The notes under the pieces were generated by a model that was not told the origin of the DNA, did not search any database, and worked only from the letters and a program-made list of their open reading frames with translations. Below, piece after piece: positions 45,342 through 57,799 of a stretch of 64,000 bases of DNA (positions within the stretch are counted from its first letter, which is position 1; each line of letters starts with the position of its first letter). The DNA lies in contig JASJBI010000002.1 of NCBI GenBank assembly GCA_030066595.1, forward strand, positions 22,141 to 86,140. Direction: 5' to 3'. Both the position numbers and the translations under genes were made by a program. This DNA comes from Alphaproteobacteria bacterium. GTDB taxonomy: Bacteria; Pseudomonadota; Alphaproteobacteria; JAJFFI01.

Positions 45342-47114
45342 CTAACTCGGCAGGCCAGCTGCTCCGAGGGCTTCGCTCAATGGGTCAGCGATTGATGGGT
45401 GAATGTCGAAGCTGGCGCACAGTTTGGAGATGGTGAATCCCGGCTGAAGTTCGAGGACGCGCATGGCAGCGGCTTTGGCCTCATCAAGCCGCCCAAGCTT
45501 GGCGTCGGTAGCCGCCAGCAAGAAGTGCGCTGAGCTCCAATCGGGGTTTGCCTGGAAAGTCTTATGGGCTGCCTCAGACGCCGCTTCGTAAGCGCCGCGC
45601 TGGAATTGAGCCAGGGTGATGGAGAGCCAGGGGGCGTAGTTCATCGGATCGACGGGGCTTAAACGTATGGCGCGCTCGCCCCATTCAATGGCGCGTTCCC
45701 CGTCGCCGGCGAATGCCATGACGACGCTGCCCAGGTTATATGCAATGGCACAGGATGGGCTGAGGGCAAGCGCGGCTTCGATTGCTTGGCGCGCGATTTC
45801 GCGGTCGTGGGCGACAAGGCCCATAACGAATCCGCCCAGAGATAACGCCATTGCGTCGTCCCGCCCGTGGCCTATGGCAGCTTGAGCATGGCGGATTGCA
45901 CCGTTTCGGTTCTCCTCGTCGCCACCGCCGCGGGCGTAGAGGATTTCATGGCTCCAGGCAGCAAAGCCGTGCGCCAGCGCATAATCAGGTTCTAGGTCGA
46001 GCGCACGCTTGAGAATTGGCAACGCCTCGGACGCGCCGTCAGGCATCGCCGGGTAGACATGGGGCAGGGCTCGGAGGAGCAGATCGTAGGCTTGAAGATT
46101 GTCGGGTCGCTTTCTTCTTACGCGATCAATCTCGGCTTGGCGCAGGCTCGGTTCGATGGCGGCGACCACATTTATGGTCAGCTCGTCCTGAATCGCGAAG
46201 ATATCATCGAAGTCACGGTCGTAACGGTGTGCCCACACATGCTGCCCAGTTTCGGCCTCGACTAACTGACCGGTCACCCGAACACGGTTTGCTGCCTTGC
46301 GGACGCTGCCCTCAAGAATGTAGCGCACACCGAGCTTCCGTCCGGCCTGCTTTATGTCGACGGCTTGGCCCTTGTAGACAAAACTCGAATTGCGGGCGAT
46401 TACAAAAAGCCAATTGATGCGGGATAGCCCGGTAATGATGTCCTCGACCATGCCGTCGGCGAAATACTCCTGCTCGGGGTCACCGCTCATATTGGCGAAC
46501 GGCAGCACCGCGATTGACGGCCGGTCGGGCACCGCCAGCACCTCACTGGCCGCCTTGTCTTCCTGGACGGGGTCGGTGTCGGCGCGGCTATCGATACGAT
46601 ACACGTGGATCGGTCGGGCTATGTTCTTGACGGTATGTTCGCCTAGGTCGGCGAACTGTACGGGCAGCTTTTCGCCTACATGCTCACGAACCGTACCGCT
46701 GACGCAAATCTCGCCGGGCTCTGCCAAAGCTTCGAGGCGCGCCGCTACATTAACGCCGTCTCCGAAGATATCGTCCTCGTCGATGATCACGTCGCCAACG
46801 TTGATACCTACGCGGAAGCGAATGCGCCGGCTTTCGTCAACACCGGCGTTGCGCTCCACCATGCCATGTTGGACGACGATGGCGCAGCGGACCGCATCGA
46901 CAACTGATGCGAACTCGATGAGAATACCATCGCCCGTGGTCTTGACGATCCGTCCCTTGTGCTGAGCGATAAGAGGATCGATGAGTTCCCGACGATGGGC
47001 CTTGAGCGCCGCGAGGGTGCCCTCTTCGTCGGCACCCATGAGGCGCGAATAACCCACCACATCAGCGGCGAGTACGGCGGCGAGGCGGCGCGCGGTGTGG
47101 GACTCTTCACTCAT
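45342..47114 (-). CDS. Class III adenylate cyclase with TolB-like and TPR regions, copy 3
   Basis: This 590-residue protein has the same three-part layout as copies 1 and 2, with the cyclase residues Asp18, Lys58, Asp62, Asp115, Asn122 and Arg126 (DIFGDGVNVAARLE) all present. The TolB-like segment is PDRPSIAVLPFANMSGDPEQ. The TPR part has Ala-rich helices and ends ALGAAGLPS. A slightly longer N-terminus (MSEESHTARR) differs from the other copies. Its 3' flank contains a decayed MBL gene like the intact one beside copy 2. Confidence 0.9.
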   Translation of the reverse strand: MSEESHTARRLAAVLAADVVGYSRLMGADEEGTLAALKAHRRELIDPLIAQHKGRIVKTTGDGILIEFASVVDAVRCAIVVQHGMVERNAGVDESRRIRFRVGINVGDVIIDEDDIFGDGVNVAARLEALAEPGEICVSGTVREHVGEKLPVQFADLGEHTVKNIARPIHVYRIDSRADTDPVQEDKAASEVLAVPDRPSIAVLPFANMSGDPEQEYFADGMVEDIITGLSRINWLFVIARNSSFVYKGQAVDIKQAGRKLGVRYILEGSVRKAANRVRVTGQLVEAETGQHVWAHRYDRDFDDIFAIQDELTINVVAAIEPSLRQAEIDRVRRKRPDNLQAYDLLLRALPHVYPAMPDGASEALPILKRALDLEPDYALAHGFAAWSHEILYARGGGDEENRNGAIRHAQAAIGHGRDDAMALSLGGFVMGLVAHDREIARQAIEAALALSPSCAIAYNLGSVVMAFAGDGERAIEWGERAIRLSPVDPMNYAPWLSITLAQFQRGAYEAASEAAHKTFQANPDWSSAHFLLAATDAKLGRLDEAKAAAMRVLELQPGFTISKLCASFDIHPSIADPLSEALGAAGLPS

Positions 47115-47428
47115 TGGCAGTCTTCTCTAGGCTTGTCCCGTCCCATTACCGGCCGTGGGGACGAGTCAATAGTGCCTTGGCGAGAGTAACTCGGCAACGG
47201 GGTCTCGGTGCCTCGTCAATGAACCCGTGGTCAGCGTGCCGACCAGTGCCGGCAAATCCGACTTGGCTAAAGCCGGTTCTTCGCGCTCCCTTAAGCTTTG
47301 CCCCCCTCCGGTCCGAGAGCGGCCGTCCTCACGCCGCCAGGCGTATAATCCCCCGACCGCGAGGTCGGCGTCCGCACATCACTCGCGCATAAGATGTGAT
47401 CCGAGTGACGCTCGAAAGGGACGGACAG
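47115..47428. other. Gap between cyclase 3 and the muramidase gene
   Basis: This 314-bp stretch has no recognised gene. It contains the divergent promoter region. An inverted repeat CACATC...GATGTG lies near 47375-47400, close to the muramidase start; its role is unknown. Confidence 0.4.
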
Positions 47429-48265
47429 ATGGCAAGAACGGCAGGCAGCAGCACGGCGCTCGAATTCGCCGGCAAGGCCAAGCTTCTCAAGAAGCGGGAC
47501 TTCGACCGCGCGGCCGAGCGGATCGGCTGTGAGGTGGCGGCAATCAGAGCGGTCGCCGACGTTGAGTCCGGCGGGCGTAGCGGCTTTCTCCGGGACGCTC
47601 GGCCAAAGATCCTTTTTGAGTCGCGCTGGTTCCACAAGCTCACGGACCGCGCCTGCGACGACTCCCACCCCCACATCTCGACGCCGAAATGGGTGAGAAA
47701 CTATCGCGGAGGGGCCGAGGAATATGACCGGCTCCACGAAGCCATCGCCCTCGACCGCGAGGCCGCGCCCAAGTCCGCAAGCTGGGGCAAGTTCCAGATC
47801 CTCGGGGTCAACCATCGGACCTGTGGCTTCGAGACCGCCGAGGAGTACGTCCAGGGGCAGCGCGACTCCGAAGGCGCCCATTTGGGCGCATTCGTGGGCT
47901 TCGTCATTGCCAACCGGCTCGACGACGAGCTGCGCGACAAGAGATGGGCCGATTCTGCCGCGGGCTATAACGGACCCGGCTATCGGCAGAACCGAAGCGA
48001 CCAAAAGATGGCGGACGCATATGCCAAATACGCGGCCGGTGGAATCGTGCCGACGACCGCCGAAGTGCAGCAGGCGTTGAACCGCGCTGGCGCTGATCTG
48101 GTCGTTGACGGGAAGACGGGCCCCAAGACGCGGGCGGGGCTGCGCGCGTTCCAGCGGGACGCCGGGCTGCCGATCACCGGTCTGGCCGAAAAGGAAACGC
48201 TGGCCGCGCTCGGCCTCGCCGAGACGCATGATCCCATTGCCCTCAGCGCGGCGATCAATTCGTAG
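47429..48265 (+). CDS. N-acetylmuramidase with peptidoglycan-binding domain (endolysin-like)
   Basis: This 278-residue protein has an N-acetylmuramidase domain (about residues 15-185; catalytic Glu46 in VADVESGGRSGFL, then PKILFESRWFHKLTDR and ASWGKFQILGVNH) followed by a PG_binding_1 domain (VQQALNRAGADLVVDGKTGP, KTRAGLRAFQRDAGLPITG). No signal peptide is present. It would cut glycan strands of the wall. The domain order is typical of phage endolysins or secreted effectors. No other phage genes lie nearby. The ATG at 47429 follows GGGACGG. Confidence 0.85.
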   Translation: MARTAGSSTALEFAGKAKLLKKRDFDRAAERIGCEVAAIRAVADVESGGRSGFLRDARPKILFESRWFHKLTDRACDDSHPHISTPKWVRNYRGGAEEYDRLHEAIALDREAAPKSASWGKFQILGVNHRTCGFETAEEYVQGQRDSEGAHLGAFVGFVIANRLDDELRDKRWADSAAGYNGPGYRQNRSDQKMADAYAKYAAGGIVPTTAEVQQALNRAGADLVVDGKTGPKTRAGLRAFQRDAGLPITGLAEKETLAALGLAETHDPIALSAAINS

Positions 48266-48287
48266 GGTCGCTGGGGAGAAATCCGGG

Positions 48288-49253
48288 CTAGCCCTTCGCC
48301 CTCGGGTGGGCCTGTTCGTAGACCGCCATGAGGCGCTCGGCGTCCACCTGGGTGTAGCGCTGGGTGGTCGAGAGCGAGGCGTGGCCCAAGAGCTCCTGGA
48401 TGCTGCGCAGGTCGCCTCCGGCCGAGAGCAGGTGGGTGGCGAAGCTGTGGCGCAGCGCGTGCGGCGTGGCGGTCTCGGGCAGGCCGAGCCGGACCCTGAG
48501 CGTCTGCATCGCCGCCTGCAGCGCGCGTGCCCTCAGCCGGCCGCCGCGCACGCCCAGGAACAAGGGGCCCTCCGGCCCGGGGTCGTGCGGACAGGCCGCG
48601 AGATAGGCGTCGATCGCCGCCCGCACGACCGGCAGCACCACCACCATGCGCTGCTTGCGGCCCTTGCCGGTGATCACCATGGTCTCGGCTTTGGGCGCGT
48701 CCCGCCGGTTGAGCGAGAGCGCTTCGTCGATGCGCAGCCCGGCCCCGTAGAGCAGCGTGAGAACCGCCGTGTCCCGGTGCGCGAGCCAGGGCTCGTCATG
48801 TAGGCTCCCGGCTTGGGCCACCACCGCCGCGGCCTCTTCCTTGGCCAAGGGGCGGGGGAGCTGTTTCGGCAGCTTGGGCGTGCGGATCGTCGCGATGGCC
48901 GCGTTCTCGAGGCCGCGACTCCGCCGGAGATGGCGGAAGAACCCACGCACCACCGAGAGCGCCCGGGCGGTCGAGCTGCGCTCGAGCCCCTGCTGTGCGC
49001 GCCGCGCGAGCCAGGACCGGAAGTCCGCGGCCCGAAGCCCGGCGAGATCGTCGAGCCGCGCCGGGGCGCCCAGATGCTCGCGCAGGAAGTCGAGAAAGGC
49101 GGCCAGATCGTGGCCATACGCCTCGATGGTGTAGTCGGCCGCGCGGCGCTCGTCCGCGAGCCAGCGCTGCCAGCGGGCGGCTTCGTCCAGGACGTCTGGG
49201 GCGGCCAGGGTGGGCGCGGCGGCGAACGCCGTCAGGCGGCGAGGCCGAGCCAT
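48288..49253 (-). CDS. xerC: Tyrosine recombinase XerC
   Basis: This 321-residue site-specific recombinase resolves chromosome dimers at dif with XerD. It has the N-terminal SAM-like core-binding domain and the catalytic set Arg174 (GAGLRIDEAL), Lys197 (TGKGRKQR), His265 and Arg268 (HALRHSFATHLL), His291 (LLGHASLSTTQ) and Tyr300 (RYTQVD). It overlaps the upstream DUF484 gene by 22 bp. The context xerC-DUF484-fsa-priA marks it as the housekeeping enzyme and not a phage integrase. Confidence 0.95.
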   Translation of the reverse strand: MARPRRLTAFAAAPTLAAPDVLDEAARWQRWLADERRAADYTIEAYGHDLAAFLDFLREHLGAPARLDDLAGLRAADFRSWLARRAQQGLERSSTARALSVVRGFFRHLRRSRGLENAAIATIRTPKLPKQLPRPLAKEEAAAVVAQAGSLHDEPWLAHRDTAVLTLLYGAGLRIDEALSLNRRDAPKAETMVITGKGRKQRMVVVLPVVRAAIDAYLAACPHDPGPEGPLFLGVRGGRLRARALQAAMQTLRVRLGLPETATPHALRHSFATHLLSAGGDLRSIQELLGHASLSTTQRYTQVDAERLMAVYEQAHPRAKG

Positions 49254-49963
49254 GCGCGAATCGTGGTCTCGATGACCCGGGCCAGGAACTGCAACAGCTC
49301 GGTCCCCTGGCCGGTGTCGAAGTGGCCCGGATTGCGCGCGCCGAGCGCCAGCAGGCCCTCGGGCGTGTCCTCGCCGATCCTAAGCCGCAAAAGCGCCTCC
49401 GAGGCGACCAGCGGCGCGGCGCTGCCGTAGATCAGCGCCTCGGGCTCGTCCGTGCGGCGCAGCAGCGCCTGCTGCTCGGTGCCCATCACCCGGTTGATGG
49501 TGCCGGGCTCGAGCAGCCGGATGCCCGAGCATTCGTCCCGCTTGCGGATCTTGCCGCCGGCCTCGACGCAGAGCCGGACCACGTCCACCTCCAGGCGGAC
49601 GGCCAGGTCGGTGCTGATGATCTCGACCAGCTGCTCGAAGTCGCTCGCAGCGATGATCTCCAGCGCCGCGCCATGCACTCGCGACTGGCCCATGCGGTTG
49701 CGCCGGCTGCTGCTCAAGAGCTCGTTCCGGTGCCGGCTTTGGCGTTCGATGTCCTTCTGCAGCCGCTCGATCATGTAGTGCTGCATGTCGACGACGCCCT
49801 TGCCGCTGTGGTGGCTCGGCGGTGTCAAGAGCGGCAAAAGGTCCGGATGGTTGCTGAGGAATTCGGGGTGGTCGCGCAGATAGTCGGCGACCTGCTCGGC
49901 GGTCAGCCGGTCTTCCGGTTCCTCGCCACGCTCGCGCGGTTCGATCCGGCTACGCTTGGCCAC
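49232..49963 (-). CDS. DUF484 family protein
   Basis: This 243-residue cytoplasmic protein has the DUF484 opening [20 protein letters not shown] and [20 protein letters not shown], a coiled helix ([20 protein letters not shown]) and a GAF-like C-terminal region. Its function is unknown, but it is commonly encoded next to xerC. It overlaps xerC downstream and the fsa stop upstream (by 14 bp), so the three are in one operon. Confidence 0.9.
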   Translation of the reverse strand: MAKRSRIEPRERGEEPEDRLTAEQVADYLRDHPEFLSNHPDLLPLLTPPSHHSGKGVVDMQHYMIERLQKDIERQSRHRNELLSSSRRNRMGQSRVHGAALEIIAASDFEQLVEIISTDLAVRLEVDVVRLCVEAGGKIRKRDECSGIRLLEPGTINRVMGTEQQALLRRTDEPEALIYGSAAPLVASEALLRLRIGEDTPEGLLALGARNPGHFDTGQGTELLQFLARVIETTIRAWLGLAA

Positions 49964-50642
49964 GTTTCTGGTCTTCCGCTTCGCCGCCCAGGATCCTCTG
50001 GCCGGTCTTCTCCCAGTCGGCCAGGAAGGCAGCCAAGCCCTTGTCGGTGAGCGGGTGCTGGAACATCTGGCGCAGCACCTTGGGCGGCAGCGTCGCCACG
50101 TCGGCCCCGATCTTGGCCGCCTCGACCACGTGCAGCGGGTGGCGGATCGAGGCCACCAGCACCTCGGTCCGGAAATCGGGATAGTTGGCGTAGATCTCGC
50201 AGATCTCGGCGATCAGCGACATGCCGTCGCCGCTGACGTCGTCGAGCCGGCCGACGAAGGGCGAGACGAAGGTGGCGCCCGCCTTGGCCGCGAGGATCGC
50301 CTGGCTGGGCGAGAAGCACAGGGTGACGTTGACCATCGCGCCCTCGCCGGTGAGCGCCTTGCACGCCTTCAGGCCGTCGACGGTCAGGGGCACCTTGACC
50401 GTCACGTTGGGCGCGATCTTGGCGAGCTTCTGCCCTTCGCGCACCATGCCGTGGAAGTCCGTCGCGGTGACCTCGGCGCTGACCGGTCCGGCGACCACCT
50501 CGCAGATCTCCTTGACCACGTCGATGAAGTCCCGGCCGCTCTTGGCGACCAGGGAAGGGTTCGTGGTCACGCCGTCGACCAGCCCGGTGGCGGCAAGCTC
50601 GCGGATGTCGCTGAGTTCGGCGGTGTCGACGAAGAACTTCAT
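49950..50642 (-). CDS. fsa: Fructose-6-phosphate aldolase / transaldolase
   Basis: This 230-residue enzyme of the small transaldolase family forms a Schiff base at Lys83 (TVKVPLT). Landmarks are [35 protein letters not shown] and [20 protein letters not shown]. It may act as transaldolase or fructose-6-phosphate aldolase; the two cannot be separated by motif alone. The ATG at 50642 has GGGAGACC upstream. A longer frame extends upstream into the divergent priA promoter and is not supported. Confidence 0.92.
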   Translation of the reverse strand: MKFFVDTAELSDIRELAATGLVDGVTTNPSLVAKSGRDFIDVVKEICEVVAGPVSAEVTATDFHGMVREGQKLAKIAPNVTVKVPLTVDGLKACKALTGEGAMVNVTLCFSPSQAILAAKAGATFVSPFVGRLDDVSGDGMSLIAEICEIYANYPDFRTEVLVASIRHPLHVVEAAKIGADVATLPPKVLRQMFQHPLTDKGLAAFLADWEKTGQRILGGEAEDQKRGQA

Positions 50643-50758
50643 GGTGACGCGGTCTCCCGGCGGTCTCTGCGTGTGCGTTTCCGATGGCGATCCGGCCGGC
50701 CCCGCCCCGCGTCCGAGGGCCCTTTTGGCCGTCCCGCCGTTCCTCCATACTGTACTCC

Positions 50759-52984
50759 ATGCCTCCCACCCGCGCCACCTCTCGCCCCGGCCCGTCCCCG
50801 CCCGAGGCCGCAAATCGGCGCCTTGGCGTGCTGCTGCCGCTGCCTCTCAAAGGGCCCTATGACTACCGCGTGCCGGCGGATGCGAATCTCAAGCCGGGGG
50901 ATTTCGTCGCCGTACCATTGGGTCCGCGCGAGACCACCGGCGTGGTCTGGGGACAGGGCAGCGGCGACGTGGCGGAGGCGAAGCTCAAGCCCGTTGCCGG
51001 CCGCCTCGAGGCGCCGCCGCTGCCCGAGCCGGTCCGGCGCTTCATCGACTGGGTCGCGGGCTACACCCTGGCCTCGCGGGGCGCGGTGCTGCGCATGGCG
51101 ATGAGCGTGCCCGAAGCCTTGTTGCCGCCGAAGCCGGTGGTCGCCTACGGGCGCAGCCAGGCCGATCTCGAGGGGCTCGGACTCCGATTGACGCCGGCGC
51201 GCAAGCGGGTGCTCGCGGTCTTGGCCGACGGCCCGCCGCGGCCGGCGGCCGAGCTCGCCCGGGAGGCGGGCTGCGGTATCGGCGTGGTTCGGGGGCTGGC
51301 GGACGCGGGCGCGCTCGAGACCATCTCGATGCGGCCGGCCGCGCCCTTTACCACGCCGGACCCAGCGCGCGCCGGGCCGTCCCTCTCGCCCTCGCAACAG
51401 GCCGCGGCGGCGACGCTGCGCGACAAGGTGGCGGCGCAGGATTTCTCCGTGACCCTGCTCGACGGGGTGACCGGCTCGGGCAAGACCGAGGTCTATTTCG
51501 AGGCGGCGGCCGAGGCGCTGGCGCGCGGTCGGCAGGTGCTCGTGCTGTTGCCCGAGATCGCGCTGGGTGCCCAGTGGCTCGACCGCTTCAAGGCGCGTTT
51601 CGGGGCGACGCCCGCGGCCTGGCATTCGGACCTCACCCGGGGGCAGCGGCGGCTGACCTGGCGGGCCGTGGCCGAAGGCCAGGCGCGGGTCGTTGTCGGC
51701 GCGCGCTCGGCCCTGTTCCTGCCGTTCGCCGAGCTTGGCCTGATCGTGGTCGACGAGGAACACGACCCCGCCTACAAGCAGGAAGACGGAGTCATCTATC
51801 ACGCCAGGGACATGGCCGTGGTGCGGGCCCAGATCACCGGCATTCCGGTGGTGCTGGCCTCGGCGACGCCATCGCTCGAGACCGAGACCAACGTGGCGAC
51901 GGGCCGTTACGACCGGCTCCACTTGCCGGAACGCCACGGCGGCGCCCGTTTGCCGGAGGTGCACGTCATCGACATGCGCCGGGACGCTCCGCCGCGCCAG
52001 CGCTGGCTCTCGCCGCTGCTGCACGCGGCCCTGGCTGAGACCTTCGCCGAGGGCGAGCAGGCCATGCTGTTCCTGAACCGCCGGGGCTATGCGCCGTTGA
52101 CCTTGTGCCGTGCCTGCGGCCACCGGCTCGCCTGCCCGAACTGCACCGCCTGGCTGGTCGAGCATCGCCTGGCCGCGCGCCTGCAGTGCCACCATTGCGG
52201 CTACGACACTGCTCCGGCCGAGACCTGCCCGAACTGCGGCGCCGAGCACAGCTTCGCGGCCTGCGGGCCGGGCGTCGAGCGCCTGGCGGAAGAGGTGGCG
52301 GCGGACTTCCCCGAGGCGCGCTCGGAGGTGGTCTCGAGCGACACCATCCGCGGCCCTGCCGCCGCCGAAGCCCTGGTCCGGCGGATGCGGGCGCGCGACG
52401 TTGATCTCTTGATCGGCACCCAGCTCATGGCCAAGGGACACCATTTCCCCCATCTCACCCTGGTCGGCGTGGTCGACGCGGACCTCGGCCTGGCCGGCGG
52501 CGATCTGCGCGCGGCCGAGCGGACCTACCAGCTCCTGACCCAGGCGGCCGGCCGTGCCGGGCGCGCCGACCGTCCCGGCCGGGTGTATCTGCAGACTTAC
52601 GTGCCCGAGCACAAGGTGATGGCGGCGCTGGCCTCGGGCGACCGAGCGCGTTTTATGGCCGCTGAAGCGGAGGACCGCCATCGCACCGGCATGCCGCCTT
52701 TCGGCCGGCTTGCGGCGCTGATCGTCTCGGGTCGGGACGGCGCACGGGTCGAGGCGGCCGCCCGCGCGCTGGGCCGTCGGGCGCCCACGGAGCAAGGGGT
52801 CACCGTGCTTGGCCCGGCGCCCGCGCCGCTCACGCTGTTGCGCGGACAGCAGCGCTGGCGTCTTCTGGTCAAGGCGACGCGGGAGAGCAACCTCCAAGCG
52901 GTCCTGCGCCGCTGGCTCAACGCGGTGCAAACGCCGGCCGGCGTCCGCGTCAAGGTCGACGTCGATCCCTACAGTTTCGTTTGA
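50759..52984 (+). CDS. priA: Primosomal protein N', replication restart helicase PriA
   Basis: This 741-residue helicase restarts stalled replication forks. It has the N-terminal DNA-binding domain ([20 protein letters not shown]), the Walker [19 protein letters not shown] box ([15 protein letters not shown]), and eight zinc-binding Cys ([13 protein letters not shown] ... CHHCGYD ... [10 protein letters not shown]) placed between the helicase lobes. [20 protein letters not shown] is also typical. The divergent fsa start is about 116 bp away. The adjacent atp operon starts 287 bp after the stop. Confidence 0.96.
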   Translation: MPPTRATSRPGPSPPEAANRRLGVLLPLPLKGPYDYRVPADANLKPGDFVAVPLGPRETTGVVWGQGSGDVAEAKLKPVAGRLEAPPLPEPVRRFIDWVAGYTLASRGAVLRMAMSVPEALLPPKPVVAYGRSQADLEGLGLRLTPARKRVLAVLADGPPRPAAELAREAGCGIGVVRGLADAGALETISMRPAAPFTTPDPARAGPSLSPSQQAAAATLRDKVAAQDFSVTLLDGVTGSGKTEVYFEAAAEALARGRQVLVLLPEIALGAQWLDRFKARFGATPAAWHSDLTRGQRRLTWRAVAEGQARVVVGARSALFLPFAELGLIVVDEEHDPAYKQEDGVIYHARDMAVVRAQITGIPVVLASATPSLETETNVATGRYDRLHLPERHGGARLPEVHVIDMRRDAPPRQRWLSPLLHAALAETFAEGEQAMLFLNRRGYAPLTLCRACGHRLACPNCTAWLVEHRLAARLQCHHCGYDTAPAETCPNCGAEHSFAACGPGVERLAEEVAADFPEARSEVVSSDTIRGPAAAEALVRRMRARDVDLLIGTQLMAKGHHFPHLTLVGVVDADLGLAGGDLRAAERTYQLLTQAAGRAGRADRPGRVYLQTYVPEHKVMAALASGDRARFMAAEAEDRHRTGMPPFGRLAALIVSGRDGARVEAAARALGRRAPTEQGVTVLGPAPAPLTLLRGQQRWRLLVKATRESNLQAVLRRWLNAVQTPAGVRVKVDVDPYSFV

Positions 52985-53271
52985 GCGCGGTGTGTGCGCC
53001 ACCGCATGACTTCGATCGAAATCGTCAATGAGGGGTGCAAACGGACGACACAGCGTCCATATCTTGATCAGGATTTGCAGCCGCAAACGCCCGGATTTCT
53101 GCGGCATGCAGGCGTCGATCCGTTGCGGCCGATCGGGTTGCATGGCTCTGGCGAGTGTGTTACCAAACCCGCGCCTTGTCCGCCGGGGGGTGCGGCAGCG
53201 TCATTCGCCGCCAAAAAGGCTTGTTGCTCAAAAGCTTGCCAGGCGGTTCCAGAGGGTAGGGGAGATCCCAG

Positions 53272-53832
53272 TTGGCATCTCAGACCACAGTAACCGGCGC
53301 GATCGCCGAGCGTTACGCGACGGCCCTGTATGACCTTGCCGAAGAACAAAAAGCCCTGGATCAGGCGGCACAAGACCTTGCGACGCTGGGCGCGATGGTC
53401 GAACACAGCAGCGATCTGCAGCGCGCCATCCGCAGCCCGTTGATCGGACGTGACGACCAGGCGCGCGCCATGGATGCGTTGATCGGCAAGGCGGAGTTGA
53501 GCGAACTGGTGCGCCGGTTCATCGGCGTCATCGCGCGCAATCGCCGTCTGTTCGCGCTGCCGGGAATCATCAAGGCGTATCATGCGCTGCTGGCGGCGCG
53601 CCGGGGCGAAATCACGGCAGAGGTCACCTCGGCCGTGCAGCTCAACGAGGCGCAGGTCGGGACCTTGACCGAGGCGATCAAGCGGGTCGTCGGCGCCAAG
53701 GTCAGCGTGGACCTCAAGGTCGATCCGAGCCTGATCGGCGGCCTCGTGGTGCGGGTCGGCTCGCGCATGATCGACAGCTCGCTGAAGACCAAGCTGCAGC
53801 GGCTGCAATTGTCTATGAAAGGGATTGGGTGA
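53272..53832 (+). CDS. atpH: ATP synthase F1 delta subunit
   Basis: This 186-residue stator subunit links F1 to Fo. It has the N-terminal helical domain [20 protein letters not shown] and the C-terminal strand region [20 protein letters not shown], then RLQLSMKG. It begins with TTG at 53272 after GGGGAGATCCC; no ATG is near. It is the first gene of the atpHAGDC operon. Fo genes are elsewhere, as usual in alphaproteobacteria. Confidence 0.93.
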   Translation: MASQTTVTGAIAERYATALYDLAEEQKALDQAAQDLATLGAMVEHSSDLQRAIRSPLIGRDDQARAMDALIGKAELSELVRRFIGVIARNRRLFALPGIIKAYHALLAARRGEITAEVTSAVQLNEAQVGTLTEAIKRVVGAKVSVDLKVDPSLIGGLVVRVGSRMIDSSLKTKLQRLQLSMKGIG

Positions 53833-55361
53833 TGGAGATCGGCGCGGCGGAAATCTCCGCCATACTCAAGCAACAGATCGCCAATTTCGACACCGAGGCG
53901 GATGTCGCCGAGGTCGGGCAGGTCCTGTCCGTCGGCGACGGCATCGCCCGCGTCTACGGGCTCGACAACGTCCAGGCCGGCGAGATGGTCGAGTTTCCCG
54001 GCGGCATCAAGGGCATGGCGCTCAACCTCGAGACCGACAATGTCGGCGTGGTGATCTTCGGCGACGACCGGGACATCAAGGAAGGCGACACGGTCAAGCG
54101 GACCGGGGCGATCGTCGAGGTGCCCACCGGTGAAGCCCTCTTGGGCCGCGTGGTCGATGCCCTCGGCAATCCGATCGACGGCAAGGGCCCGATCACCGGC
54201 GCCACGAACGCCCGCGTCGAGGTGAAGGCGCCCGGCATCATCCCCCGCCGTTCGGTGCACGAGCCTATGCAGACCGGGCTCAAGGCCATCGACAGCCTGG
54301 TGCCGATCGGCCGCGGCCAGCGCGAACTGATCATCGGCGACCGGCAGACCGGCAAGACCGCGCTCGCCATCGACACCTTCATCAACCAGAAGAGCGTCAA
54401 CGAGTCCGGGGACGACGCGAAGAAGCTCCACTGCGTCTATGTCGCGGTCGGACAAAAGCGGTCGACGGTTGCGCAGATCGTCAAGACGCTCGAGGACTAT
54501 GGCGCGATGCAATACAGCATCGTGGTCGCCGCCACCGCATCCGAGCCGGCGCCGCTCCAGTTCCTCGCACCCTACACCGGCTGCACCATGGGCGAGTGGT
54601 TCCGCGACAACGGCAAGCACGCGGTGATCGTATATGACGATCTGTCCAAGCAAGCGGTGGCCTATCGGCAGATGTCGCTGTTGCTGCGCCGGCCGCCGGG
54701 GCGCGAGGCCTATCCCGGCGACGTGTTCTACCTGCATTCGAGGCTGCTCGAGCGGGCGGCCAAAATGAACGAGAACAATGGCTCGGGCTCGCTCACCGCC
54801 CTGCCGGTCATCGAGACCCAGGCCAACGACGTCTCGGCCTACATCCCGACCAACGTGATCTCGATCACCGACGGCCAGATCTTTCTGGAGACCGACCTCT
54901 TCTATAAGGGCATTCGACCGGCCATCAATGTCGGCCTGTCGGTGAGCCGGGTGGGCTCGGCCGCGCAGGTCAAAGCCATGAAGCAGGTCGCCGGCACGAT
55001 CAAGCTGGAGCTGGCGCAGTACCGCGAGATGGAGGCATTCGCCCAGTTCGCCTCGGATCTGGACGCGACGACCCAGAAGCTCTTGGCCCGCGGCGCGAGG
55101 CTGACTGAGCTGCTGAAACAGGGGCAGTACACGCCCCTGCCCGTGGAAGAGCAGGTGGCGGCGATCTTCTGCGGCGTGCGCGGCTATCTCGACGGCATTG
55201 ACGTCAAGGACGTGACCCGGTTCGAGCAGGCCTATCTCAGCGAGCTCAAGGCCAAGGGCCAGGACATCCTCGATGCCATCCGTACGGAAGGCGAGATTTC
55301 CGAGGACACGGACAAGAAGCTCACCGCGTTCCTGGACAACTTCACCAAGACCTTCGCCTAG
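53832..55361 (+). CDS. atpA: ATP synthase F1 alpha subunit
   Basis: This 509-residue subunit has the nucleotide-binding P-loop [19 protein letters not shown]. Other landmarks are [40 protein letters not shown] and [20 protein letters not shown] (written VYDDLSKQ here). The C-terminus ends [10 protein letters not shown]. The ATG at 53832 shares one base with the atpH stop (TGATG). It forms the alpha3-beta3 hexamer with AtpD. Confidence 0.97.
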   Translation: MEIGAAEISAILKQQIANFDTEADVAEVGQVLSVGDGIARVYGLDNVQAGEMVEFPGGIKGMALNLETDNVGVVIFGDDRDIKEGDTVKRTGAIVEVPTGEALLGRVVDALGNPIDGKGPITGATNARVEVKAPGIIPRRSVHEPMQTGLKAIDSLVPIGRGQRELIIGDRQTGKTALAIDTFINQKSVNESGDDAKKLHCVYVAVGQKRSTVAQIVKTLEDYGAMQYSIVVAATASEPAPLQFLAPYTGCTMGEWFRDNGKHAVIVYDDLSKQAVAYRQMSLLLRRPPGREAYPGDVFYLHSRLLERAAKMNENNGSGSLTALPVIETQANDVSAYIPTNVISITDGQIFLETDLFYKGIRPAINVGLSVSRVGSAAQVKAMKQVAGTIKLELAQYREMEAFAQFASDLDATTQKLLARGARLTELLKQGQYTPLPVEEQVAAIFCGVRGYLDGIDVKDVTRFEQAYLSELKAKGQDILDAIRTEGEISEDTDKKLTAFLDNFTKTFA

Positions 55362-55391
55362 CCGCTCGCGGCGTCGGGGAACGAGCCGGAT

Positions 55392-56291
55392 ATGCCCAGC
55401 CTCAAGGACCTGCGCAACAGGATCGGAAGCGTCAAGAAGACGCAGAAGATCACCTCCGCCATGAAGATGGTGGCGGCCGCCAAACTGCGGCGCGCGCAAG
55501 AGCAGGCCGAGGCGGCCCGGCCCTACGCGGAACGGATGGAGCGCGTGCTCGGCTCGTTGGCGGAAAGCCTGCAGGGCCGCGACGGTGCGCCGCCCTTGCT
55601 GGCTGGCACCGGCCGGGACCAGACGGTGCTGCTGGTCGTGATGACGTCTGACCGGGGGCTCTGCGGCGGCTTCAATTCCTCGATCGTGCGCCGGGCCCGG
55701 GCCCTGATCCGAGAGCTCCAGAAGAAAGGCAAGACCATCAAGATCCTGTGTGTCGGACGCAAGGGCCGGGACCAGCTGCGCCGGGACTACGGCGCGCTGA
55801 TCGTCGAGACCATCGACGAGGTCGGCCGGCCGGTGCTGACCTATGAGGATGCCCGCCGGGTCCGATCCCGCATCATGGAGCTGTTCGAAGCCGGCGAGTT
55901 CGACATGTGCACGCTGCTGTACAACGAATTCCGCTCGGCGATTAGCCAGATCGTGACGGAGCTCCAGCTCATTCCCTTCGCGGTCGCGCCGACCGAGGAG
56001 GAAGAGGCACAGCCCGCGGCGTCCGAAGGGGCCAGCGCGGTCTACGAGTTCGAGCCCGACGAGGAGGAGATCTTGGCGGATCTGTTGCCGCGCAATGTTT
56101 CGGTCCAGATTTTCCGCGCTCTGCTCGAAAGCAATGCCAGCGAGCAAGGCGCGCGCATGACGGCGATGGACAACGCGACCCGCAATGCCGGTGAGATGAT
56201 CGACAAGCTCACGCTGAACTACAACCGGTCCCGGCAGGCGCAAATCACCAAGGAACTGATCGAGATTATCTCCGGGGCCGAGGCGGTCTAG
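55392..56291 (+). CDS. atpG: ATP synthase F1 gamma subunit
   Basis: This 299-residue rotor shaft subunit starts [35 protein letters not shown] and ends with the matching C-terminal helix [40 protein letters not shown] is also conserved. An acidic insert ([15 protein letters not shown]) near residue 205-220 is typical of alphaproteobacteria. It starts 30 bp after atpA. Confidence 0.96.
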   Translation: MPSLKDLRNRIGSVKKTQKITSAMKMVAAAKLRRAQEQAEAARPYAERMERVLGSLAESLQGRDGAPPLLAGTGRDQTVLLVVMTSDRGLCGGFNSSIVRRARALIRELQKKGKTIKILCVGRKGRDQLRRDYGALIVETIDEVGRPVLTYEDARRVRSRIMELFEAGEFDMCTLLYNEFRSAISQIVTELQLIPFAVAPTEEEEAQPAASEGASAVYEFEPDEEEILADLLPRNVSVQIFRALLESNASEQGARMTAMDNATRNAGEMIDKLTLNYNRSRQAQITKELIEIISGAEAV

Positions 56292-57776
<1,485 letters not shown>

Positions 57777-57799
57777 GCGGCGCTTAGGGAAGACCGGCC

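Noticed and set aside
38043..47114. Repeated blocks among the cyclase genes as a CRISPR or tandem repeat array
   Set aside because: They are coding paralogues with conserved domains, not short spaced repeats.
47429..49253. Possible prophage formed by the muramidase and a tyrosine recombinase
   Set aside because: The recombinase is housekeeping XerC in its conserved DUF484-fsa-priA context, and no other phage genes are present.
50639..53143. 834-codon minus-strand frame opposite priA
   Set aside because: PriA on the plus strand has all its motifs; the antisense frame has none.
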